The notes under the pieces are model-generated. The model was not told the origin of the DNA. It was given only the letters and a program-made list of their open reading frames with translations, and did no database searches. Positions 56,195 through 64,000 of a DNA stretch of 64,000 nt are shown in pieces (the stretch's first letter is position 1; each line of letters begins with the position of its first letter). The DNA lies in NCBI RefSeq assembly GCF_017591425.1, contig NW_024465885.1, forward strand, positions 33,612,501-33,676,500, read 5' to 3'. The translations under genes were made by a program, and so were the position numbers. Origin of the DNA: Ochotona curzoniae. Lineage: Eukaryota > Chordata > Mammalia > Lagomorpha > Ochotonidae.

Positions 56195-56515
56195 CAAGTC
56201 ACCCCTTGTGCTACCATGTTCTAAAAGTGTCTTGTTTGCATCCCAGCAGCTCCATTTCTGATTTATATCCTGCTAAGACACACACCTGGAAGACAGCACA
56301 TGACAAAACAAGGTTTATGGCTCCTACCAGTCATATGAGAGATTAAGATAGAGCTCTGGGTTGTTAGCTTTGGCCTGGCCAATCACTGCTAATTGGCAGC
56401 ATTTGAAGAGTGAAGCATTAGGAATGAACTAGTGATGGGATATCTTTTCTGTCTCTGTCATTCTAATCCTGAAACAAACAAGCAAGCACATAAATAATAT
56501 CTTAAAAATATACAC
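56195..56515 (+). mobile_element. Old C-SINE, sense
   Basis: TGTCTTGTTTGCATCCCAGCAGCTCCATTTCTG, TGACAAAACAAGGTTTATGGCTCC, GAGATTAAGATAGAGC, GCATTTGAAGAGTGAAGC, CTCTGTCATTCTAATCCTG and an A-rich end ATAAATAATATCTTAAAAATA. This second SINE in tandem with the previous one has a different subtype pattern. Confidence 0.7.
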
Positions 56516-56574
56516 CCCTTTCATTCTCTTGAATTGATTTGCCGTTCTTTAGAAAGTGGCTCAGGGATCATAGT

Positions 56575-56835
56575 CAAAAAGCCTTCTTATCTCCTGTGAC
56601 TGCTCCAATTCCCAATCTTCAAAGCAGAGTCAGATACTTTCTTTTTTATTCCTCAAAGACCTCTGCAATTTTACTTATTGCACTTGTCACTTATAACAAG
56701 AACCTTTTAATATGTAGATTTTCTAGTGTAAACTCACTGATTGTTTTGTTGTTAATTTGCTTGTGCCTGACTAGAATTCCTAGCATAGTGTGTAGGTGAT
56801 AGATGTTCAGGTAGTATTTGTTGGAATAACCCAAG
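56575..56835 (+). mobile_element. L2 LINE 3' end, sense
   Basis: AGCCTTCTTATCTCC, TTACTTATTGCACTTGTCACTTATAAC, TTTTCTAGTGTAAACTCAC and CCTGACTAGAATTCCTAGCATAGTGTGTAGGTGATAGATGTTCAGGTAGTATTTGTTGGAATAA follow the L2 3' end in order (cacttatcac ... aatgtaagctcc ... cctagcacagtgcctgg ... aataaatatttgttgaatga, recalled). Confidence 0.7.
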
Positions 56836-58224
56836 CTGGCATCCAATAAAATATTTTCAGAGTCATAACTATGAAAACATTTCTTTGAAAAATGTGTCTC
56901 ATTATGTGTATATTGGTCCTAATAGATGTTGTTGAATGCAATCATTCACCCAGGACATCCACCTTGCCTTTGACACTAATTAGATTGAACAGTTAATAAG
57001 ATTGCTGTGGTATATTTATGATACAATAGTGAAAATAAGATATTACCCCTGAAGAGGTATTTCAAATTAATCTTACATTTTCTTTAGTTTATTCTGTTTT
57101 AGGTATGCCAAAAAGGCAAATGAGTATTCTCATTTTTCAGACTGCATTCTAGGAGCAAATTTTTGAAATGTGAAGTGCTGAGATAATGTGCATTTATCTT
57201 TTTTTCTTATCTCAGAGCACAAAATCATAATTTATTGTATTGAGTTGTAGAAATGCATACAAAATAATGAACATAAAACTTTTTTGTAAAAATTTGCTTC
57301 TTGGCAAAGTTTAAATTGTCTGTAAATCTTCAAAGTGTATTTTCAACAGCAAATCTCATAATATCAATATTTTATATCATTAGATATTTTGCTATCACAA
57401 AAATGCATAAAATATGTTAGTATTTTAGTCAGAATAATGCTTTTATTATTTCAGGTGTCTTCTTATGTCTTTGTAAAGAACAGAGCCTACACAAATATGA
57501 TAGTGTTCCCACTCTCCCAAAGCTCTACCTCCAGTGCAGGAGGCACATAATGGATAATTAGAATTAACAGCAGTAAGTGCTTAGATTGAGATGAGAGCAT
57601 TTACACTGAGGATTTCCCTAAGAATCTGAGGCAAGGCAACCAATGTTGTCATTTGATCAATGAAAGGATGCACATAGAAGCAATGTTTTCAAAGTCTAAA
57701 TACATAAGCCACAATGTAGTGAACGTAGATATCATATCTAAAAAGGGAAAGGCCTATTCAACAGAGATATTTCACAACAAAGAGAGATCACAGAAGCAAA
57801 ATTTGACAGTTTCAACCCCCCCAAAAAAATTACACAAAGGCTTGGAAATCTCAGCTAAAAAATGGCTTTTAATTGTTCCAATTCTGTGTCTTAAGTTAGT
57901 TCTAAACATGATTGTGCAAAATGTTTTCAGTCAAATAACTTGTAAGAATAAAGTGCTACATCTATAATTGCACCATTTACACAAAAATGAAGCCATTATA
58001 TATATATTTTTTTCAGTTATTTGTATCATTGATCCAGTCCTTGCCAACCAACTAACCACTAATTATAATGTGGCTTCTTCTGCAGGCTTATTACATGACA
58101 AAACATGGTGTGAGTTAAGCCAAATAAGTATTCCTATCTTGATGAGCATCACAGACATTTTTCTTTTAAAAGTGGTGTCCTCATGTGAACAAGATGCTGC
58201 TTTCTCTGAGTGACTGGTTCACGC
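56836..58224. other. No recognised feature
   Basis: AT-rich, unassigned. The open frames at 57653-57967 (104 codons) and 57968-58213 (81 codons) are adjacent and in the same frame, separated by one stop. They show no recognisable domain and random-like AT-rich codon use. Confidence 0.5.
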
Positions 58225-58525
58225 CTCAGCTGCATCACTTCTGATCCACCTCCTGCTGATGCTCCTATTGCTAAACCTGCGAGGCAGCACCTGGTGAATG
58301 AGGAGTCATGGTAACTGGCATCATTGTGAGAGGCCCGGATGAAGTTCTGAGTTTGTCTTTGGGCCTGACCTCCCTGGCTGTTATTTGGAGAGTAAAGCAG
58401 CAGATGAAAGATATCTATTTACTGATCTGTCATCCATCTGTCACATTTCACTCGCTGACTCTCTGTGTCCCACAATTGCTCTGGTTTTTTAACGGATGAA
58501 TAAAACATGTAAAAAAAATCACTTT
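58225..58525 (+). mobile_element. Old C-SINE, sense
   Basis: TCACGCCTCAGCTGCATCACTTCTGATCCACCTCCTGC, GGCAGCACCTGGTGAATG, GGGCCTGACCTCCCTGGCTG, AGTAAAGCAGCAGATGAAAG, a CT-rich stretch and ATGAATAAAACATGTAAAAAAAATC. The head is degraded and may begin near 58180. Confidence 0.75.
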
Positions 58526-58574
58526 GTGTGGCTTCAGGATTGGACATTATGGCAAATTTGACAACATATGGGAG

Positions 58575-58750
58575 AGTATACAGAATTTGAGTCAGATGCT
58601 CTAAGTTAATTTGTTTAGCTAACTCCTACTTCTTATAAATGTGAAATACTAACTAACTCTCCATGTCCTATTTTCTTTATTTATATAAGGGAGGCAATCA
58701 TGTTACTTACTTTATAGGATTCTTGTCGACATATTAAGCAGAATGGGGGT
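58575..58750 (+). mobile_element. MIR SINE, sense (probable)
   Basis: AGAATTTGAGTCAGATGCTC, AACTCTCCATGTCCTATTTTCTTTATTTATATAAGGGAGGCAATCATG and TTACTTACTTTATAGGATTCTTG follow the MIR order (gggctttggagtcagac ... cctcagtttcctcatctgtaaaatgggaataat ... tacctacctcatagggttgt, recalled). Confidence 0.62.
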
Positions 58751-60504
58751 TAAGATAGAGAATAGTACTTATAAACTCATTGTTAAATCCAGAGCAGTTT
58801 CCTCAAACATTGTGATGTCTTCCAAAATCTTCCAACTTCTGTCTACCAAACTTCCATCTTCCATGAGCTACTCTGTGCCACATACAGAACATTGAGAATC
58901 AACAAGTCACTGAAGAAGCACCTGTCCCCTAAAATGCATCACTATCTCTTCTGCCCATGGATAGGGAGCAAGTACCACAATATTTGTTTTTAGAATATCA
59001 CTTTTTTTCTACTTAATCCTTAATTACAAATGCATGGTTCATGTACCAGAAATGCTGGTATTCTCTATTTTGTTAATTAGGCTCTAAATTCAGATTTGTG
59101 GAAATTGTAGCACAGGAATGGATGAAAAAAGGTTGTAACATGAATTAGATATGCCAGTTAGCTGTTGGAGATGATAACCCTTTATCTCCTTTTCAAATAT
59201 GTTCTTTTTATGTAGCTATTAATTTCTTTTATGAGAGCAAGAAAGAAACATAGTGAGTGAGTTAGCCCATATCTGCTTTGTTATTTCTCTTCTCAAATTA
59301 CCAGTATTCTACCTGTGTAGCAGAGACTTACTATCCTGGCTACCATCTATTCTACTAAACAACATCCTCAGTAGGAAGAGGCAGGAGACCTGACCCAAAG
59401 CCAGGAATTCTGATATACAAAACCAAGTGTATAAAACTTTTTTTTTACATTCCTCTGTTTTTCTTTAATGATCTGATTTTACATAAATTGTATAAGCAAA
59501 AAGGCTTAATAATGAATGTATATAAAATGACTTGATAATATGAGGGCAAATAAAATCCCAGTTTTTAGCAGGGGGGAAAGAGGTGATGTGCTACCCCAGC
59601 TAAAGAAGAAGGCAGAATTACAGTTATTGACTATAAGCCTAATGGAAACCAAGCTTATTTCCATGTAAACTCTGGATGTCTGGATAGAGCATGACTTAGA
59701 CAACCTAAAGTGGGAAACGTATGATGAAGCAAATCATACTGAATCTTGTAGCATGTGAATAATATAAATTCCAACTTCCAGTAATTAAAGCTCTACTGGG
59801 CTAATTTTAAGAAAGGAAAAACTGATCATATTGCACTTACACCATTACTTACAATTGCAGAAAAAATGTTATCTGGAATGAAGTAGAATATTCCAAGCAA
59901 AGGGTAGATAAGACAGGGAAAGTGAATTGTGGGTGTTTGTACATAAATTACTCAATAAAAAGAGGATGAGACTATGACAACTTCAAAGTATTGAGGATAC
60001 TTTAAATATTTAGAAGACTTCAATTGCATATGCAGAAATAGTTAGGTTGATATTTGACTGAAAGTAAAAGTTTTGCAGTTTATACAAAATGCTTTCTGAT
60101 GCATTCTTAGTTTGCAGACAAGTTTATGGAGAATAAGAACACTTCAAGTCTACGTATTCAGTATGCTGACATGCCTGCAGGCATTCCATGAGAATTTTTC
60201 ACATGCCATTAATTAAATGAGCAACACACAGCAGCTGAGGCAAAGACATGACATGACATGTATTAATATCGGTGCATATTTTAAACACAAGTCACTAATA
60301 ATGCCCTGGGTGTGAATAAGTTCTTACATATAAAGCTGTCCAGGAGGAACTAAACAATGATGAGACCCTCCAGAAACCAACTTTTCTACCCTTGAAGAGA
60401 GGAGTTCCTAAAATTACCAAGCATAGTGGATGAAAAGAAAAATCCTAAAACAGTAGCTGAGATGGCTTAAGATACTAGAGCAATAGAAAAAAAAGTTATC
60501 TTTC
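58751..60504. other. No confidently recognised feature
   Basis: AT-rich. The stretch 59215-59420 has vague similarity to a decayed antisense SINE, but it is too weak to list. No coding signature was seen. Confidence 0.5.
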
Positions 60505-60868
60505 AGAATGATGCAGTGGCTCAACATGCTCTTCCTCCACCTGTGGTGCTGGCATCCCATATGGGCAGTGGTCCTTGTCCTGGCTATTTCACTTCTTATC
60601 TACTTCCCTGATTATGGGCAAGAAAAGCAGTGGAGAATGGCTCAAGTCCTTGACTCCCTATATCCATATGGGAGACCTGGAAGAAACTCCTGGCTTCTGG
60701 CTTCAGATCTGCTCAGCTTAAGTTGTTGTGGCCATTTGGAGAGTGAGTCAGCAGATGAAGTCTCTTGCTCTCTCTCTCTCCCTCTCTCTCTTTTTCTGTG
60801 TGTGTGTGTGTGTGTTCTTCTATCTGTAAATCTGCCTTTCAAATAATTTTTAAAATTGTTTTTTAAAA
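60505..60868 (+). mobile_element. C-SINE, sense, with TC and TG tracts
   Basis: AATGATGCAGTGGCTCAACATGC, GGCATCCCATATGGGCAG, GCCATTTGGAGAGTGAGTCAGCAGATGAAG, (CT)n at about 60769-60792, (TG)n at about 60797-60815, TCTGTAAATCTGCCTTTCAAATAATTTTTAAAATTG. It is of the older subtype but complete. The 112-codon frame across it is incidental. Confidence 0.88.
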
Positions 60869-61561
60869 TAAAGTTATAAAATTTATCTTAAACCAAATAT
60901 CTTAAGGATAATCATTAAGTCATTAGAAGTATTGCCAGAAGTAATTCGAATAAAATGACAAGTATAAACCTGATTTTGATGACAAAGAAAAAGAAATAAT
61001 GAGCATGAAGCACTTTCCCGAGAAGGTTGGTAATAAGATAATAGAGATGTTGAGTGATAATAAGTTACAGCCAGAGGAAAAGGCAACATAAAAATACTGT
61101 CTAGCTGGCTTCTGTACATTTGTGTGCATCTGATATCTTTTTTGTTTGGTTTATTTTGATGAGAAAGAATGAGTATAATTACACAGTAAGGACAAACATA
61201 TTTAAGAATATACAGTAACAATTTTCCTTTCTATTGATATTGCTTTGTTTCAGGTTATTCTAGTTGAGATGAGCATATATTAATGGAGAAACAAAAAATA
61301 GAAAGAGGAGACAAATAACAGATAGAATTTTATTAAAGAGTAGAATGACAAACCATTAAAATTGAGTAAGAAGCTAAATAAGTAAATGCTGTAATTTTAG
61401 TTTTTCTTTTAATGTGAGAGGAGGGCTTCTTAGTATATAATTTGCAGTAGAATAATTAGAAGAAGATATCAATAAACCACAAATGAATAGAATTTTGGAA
61501 TAATACTATTTTTGAGTTTCCAGGTATTGTGAGTAAAGTTTTAGTTCTGTTGATTTTTCTT
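60869..61561. other. No recognised feature
   Basis: AT-rich, unassigned. The minus-strand open frame at 60883-61221 (112 codons) has no recognisable domain. Confidence 0.5.
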
Positions 61562-61820
61562 GTTTTTAGAGTTACTTAGTTTTATTTGAAACACAGATTC
61601 ACAGAGAGGGAGAGAAAGAAAAAGAGAGAGAATGCCTTTTCCTCTCTGTTTCACTCCCCAAATTGATTCAGGGGCCTAAAGACTTAAGCCAAGCTCTGCT
61701 ACTTTTTCAGGTCAGAAACAGGGGTTTGGATCAAAAGTGGAGCAGCCAGGATTGGAACCCATGTCCATTTTGGATGCCAGTGCTACAGCTGCCCAGGATG
61801 AGCCTGATATCCATCCCCTT
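61562..61820 (-). mobile_element. Old C-SINE, antisense
   Basis: TTTTAGAGTTACTTAGTTTTATTTGAAACACAG, GAGAGGGAGAGAAAGAAAAAGAGAG, TTTCACTCCCCAAATTGATTCAGG, AAGTGGAGCAGCCAGGATTGGAACCC, GATGCCAGTGCTACAGCTGCC. The middle is shortened. Confidence 0.82.
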
Positions 61821-62086
61821 AATTTTATTTTAGAAGCATGGCATAATGAGATTATTGCAAAAGTGGAGACAAGCTGTTCTTGTCAGAGTAATATGACTAA
61901 GGGGGAAAAAAGAGGTGAGACTGGTGTAGCCACTGTCCTTTTTACCAGGTAGATATGGCACTGAATAAGCTATAGGCAAAAGAACCGTGACTCACAGGTT
62001 ATTAAAGGACAATGTGGCTTTATATTGCATGTTTAAAAAAAAAGAAATTAAAATAGGAATTTTCTCATAGAAACTCATTTATCATC
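61821..62086. other. No recognised feature
   Basis: Short unassigned stretch between an old SINE and the solo LTR. An A-rich run lies at 62034-62050. Confidence 0.5.
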
Positions 62087-62092
62087 GTAAGA

Positions 62093-62507
62093 TGTCCTGA
62101 CCTGCAGGACATGATGCTCAAACCCTGAGGGTGGACTGGGAATGCTGTGCAACTAGCCCAGCACACAGACACACGTACTTGGTGAGAGAGAATGCCCCAT
62201 GCTCTTTACTTTACTCCTCATATATATACCTTCTTCTCTAGGGGAGGAGGGGATGTGGAGTGGTTCCTGAACTAATCATCTATATTTAAACAGTGGAGGA
62301 ACTAATTATCTATATTGAAACAGGGGAGGGAATAATTATTCGAGCAGTAACAAGGGTGGAGGTTCTGTTCCACTTGCTTTGCAAGGGATGTTCTGGGCGC
62401 AATATCCTCTTAGCTGTGGTCCAGCTTGCCCAAGGTAGGTTTTGCAATGGAGCAGGTCATCAGGCAGGCCAAAAAGTCTAAGGCCCATAAGTTTGTAGCT
62501 CCTAACA
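62093..62507 (-). mobile_element. Solo LTR of class II (ERVK-like) type, antisense
   Basis: On the minus strand this 415-bp element starts TGTTAGGAGCTACAAAC and ends TCCTGCAGGTCAGGACA, the TG...CA ends of an LTR. It is flanked by GTAAGA on both sides (62087-62092 and 62508-62513). A 6-bp duplication is typical of class II endogenous retroviruses. A TATATATA box (minus strand, about 62229-62219) and a GTAAAGTAAAGAGC stretch soon after it sit where promoter and polyadenylation signals are expected. The upstream part holds about three 30-bp tandem units (62270-62360). No gag, pol or env lies beside it, so the interior was lost by recombination between two LTRs. The exact family was not identified. 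Confidence 0.85.
62270..62360. repeat. Three 30-bp tandem units inside the LTR U3
   Basis: Units start AACTAATCATCTATATT (62270), AACTAATTATCTATATT (62300) and GAATAATTATTCGAGC (62330). The first two differ at few positions and the third is diverged. Tandem enhancer repeats are common in retroviral U3 regions. Confidence 0.85.
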
Positions 62508-62595
62508 GTAAGACCGAGAAAATATCTGTGAGTATGACAGAACTAAGTTCATTGCTGGGTCCAGAGAGCTTCTTTCGCTCTGCCATTTTTTTAGT

Positions 62596-62622
62596 AAAAA
62601 TTAATTAACTAATTAATTAATT
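62596..62622. repeat. (TTAA)n-like low complexity
   Basis: AAAAATTAATTAACTAATTAATTAATTTT, a short palindromic AT-only run just upstream of another SINE. Confidence 0.85.
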
Positions 62623-62715
62623 TTGTATGAATGTATATGTATATATGTACACGTACCTTAATTCACATTTTTTACTTCAAAATTTGACTTTTTCATAAGA
62701 ATCGCTTACTTATTC

Positions 62716-63045
62716 TTTAAGATTTATTGTTACTTTGTTTTTAATTTAAAAGACAGACTTACAGAGAGGAGAGACGAAAAACAAAAGAGATATCTTTCAT
62801 CAACTGGTTCATTCCCCTAACGCTCACAATGGCTGTAGAAGAGCTAATGTGAAGCTAGGAGGATGCAGGGACCAGTAGCCATGTGGGTGCACGTGCTCAA
62901 AGACCTGAGTGATCCTTGCTGCTTTTGCAAGCTATAAGCAAGGCACTAGCTCAGAAGTGGAGCAGCTGGGACACAAAGGAGCACGCACATGGGCTGTTGG
63001 CACTACAGGCAGAGGATTTGCTACAGCAACACCGTGAAGTCCCCC
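62716..63045 (-). mobile_element. Old C-SINE, antisense
   Basis: TCTTTAAGATTTATTGTTACTTTGTTTTTAATTTAAAAGACAG, AACTGGTTCATTCCCCTAACGCTCACAATGGCTG, GGGACCAGTAGCCATGTGGGTGC, AGAAGTGGAGCAGCTGGGACACAAAGGAGC, CACATGGGC. All blocks are in order, with a head decayed near 63030. Confidence 0.85.
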
Positions 63046-63231
63046 AGAAGAATGATTTATTGAAAGAGGAATGAGAATGATCTTGAGTACAGAAATTCTG
63101 AAACTGTAACTCTCTTTAAAGTAGTGCAGCTGTTCTGAGAACAGTCACGGAATACAGAAATGTTTAATTATTTAAGCATATACATTTTTCTTATTGTACC
63201 ACGTTCTAATATTTAAAGCATTGTTTCTTAT

Positions 63232-63530
63232 TTTTTAAGATTTATTTATTTTTATTGCAAAGTCAGATATACAGAGAGGAGGAGAGCCCGGATGTATTCA
63301 CTCCACAAGCAGCCACAATGGCTGGAGCTGAGCCGATCTGAAGCCATGAGCTCTCCCGGGTCTCCCACATGGGTGTAGGGTCCCAAGGCTTTGGGCCATC
63401 CTTGACTACTTTCCCAGGCCACAAGCAGGGAGCTAGATAGGAAGTGGGGCCGCTGGGATTAGAATCAGCACCCATATGTGATCCTGGCGCTTGCAAGGGC
63501 TTTAGCTGCTAGGCTAGTTTACCAGGCCCA
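63232..63530 (-). mobile_element. Young C-SINE, antisense
   Basis: TTTTTTAAGATTTATTTATTTTTATTGCAAAGTCAGATATACAGAGAGGAGGAGAG, GGGTCCCAAGGCTTTGGGCC, CAGGCCACAAGCAGGGAGCTAGATAGG, GATTAGAATCAGCACCCATATG, ending AGGCCCATTG. ATTGTTT on both sides may be the duplicated target. About 30 bp are missing near the GATCTTCC block. It is well preserved otherwise. Confidence 0.95.
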
Positions 63531-64000
63531 TTGTTTATTCTTTATGTATCTTCATCTGTTTACTCTTTTACAGAAACAAAGACTTAATTGTGTAGCAAAC
63601 AAAGAAAATTTAATTAAAGAATTGGCGACAAGTTCGAGGGACTAAATGAGGATGTGTAAGGTTGCTTAATTAGCAATAACAGAAATCTGCACTAGCCTTT
63701 CAGAGAAGACCAAAAAGAAAAAAACTGCCAGAATCTGGAATCCAATCACCCACTATAAGGTGTAACAAAGAAGGACACTACTTGAACTAATATCATATTC
63801 CTATGCTGCTACAATCTCTGACTGCTACCTAGGAGTATGCAAAATCATTAGTAAAGCTCCAAAGGACAGAGAGATTGCTATAGATTGATGTGTGTGTCTT
63901 CCCAAACAGCATTGTGGCAAAGTCCTAAAGCAGTCTACCCCAGAATATAAGTGTATTTGGAGGTATGACCTTTAAAAGAAAATTGACAGTAAAATGAATT
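63531..64000. other. No recognised feature to window end
   Basis: AT-rich and unassigned. No coding or repeat signature was recognised. Confidence 0.5.

Noticed and set aside
57653..58213. Two adjacent in-frame open frames (104 and 81 codons) split by one stop, as a broken gene
   Set aside because: No domain or compositional sign of coding; amino-acid content follows the AT-rich base composition.
59215..59420. Possible antisense SINE
   Set aside because: Only scattered short similarities and no tail or head; not enough to list.

Overview
The window reads as non-coding nuclear DNA from a lagomorph, most likely a pika (Ochotona). It is AT-rich and CpG-poor, and interspersed repeats take up roughly a third of it. 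The most frequent repeat is a tRNA-derived SINE of about 330 bp with a GGGCCCGGC head, a GGTTCTAATCC B box and an AATAAATAAATCTTTAAAAA tail. I recognise this as the lagomorph C-type SINE. The younger copies look like the pika form rather than the rabbit form; that species call is from memory and has not been checked by alignment. Ancient mammalian repeats (MIR, L2, MaLR LTRs) lie between the lagomorph-specific ones, as expected for an old intergenic or intronic region.

I found no intact protein-coding gene, rRNA gene, functional tRNA gene or CRISPR array. The one gene-derived sequence is a broken processed pseudogene of STRAP, a WD-repeat protein, at about 10.7-11.5 kb. The longer open frames are mostly accidental readings through SINEs and L1 fragments.

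Layout. 0-10 kb: an L1 fragment at the edge, four SINEs, a MIR and a possible old LTR. 10-14.3 kb: the STRAP pseudogene, two young SINEs (one with a perfect 17-bp target duplication) and a MIR. 15-24 kb: a dense patch of old and young SINEs plus three sense-strand L1 pieces. 26-31 kb: two SINEs, an unclassified 647-bp polyadenylated insertion with a 14-bp target duplication (28.0-28.7 kb), and a GC-rich array of degenerate 55-65 bp units (about 30.5-31.1 kb). 33-42 kb: an antisense L1 split by a SINE, nested SINEs, an L1 ORF2 stretch, an MLT1-type LTR and an L1 3' end. 44-50.8 kb: old SINEs, an L2, and a knot of L1 fragments in both orientations, including an antisense ORF1/ORF2 junction and a short L1 inserted with a 17-bp duplication. 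53.6-55.6 kb: an antisense L1 3' end joined to a second, inverted copy of the GC-rich array. 56-63.5 kb: old SINEs, an L2, a MIR, and a solo LTR of class II (ERVK-like) type with a 6-bp target duplication.

The entries do not form a pathway. What the window records is an order of retrotransposition events, readable from the nested insertions. The items most worth a second look are the unclassified 28-kb retroelement, the array family with its conserved terminal hairpin, and the solo LTR.
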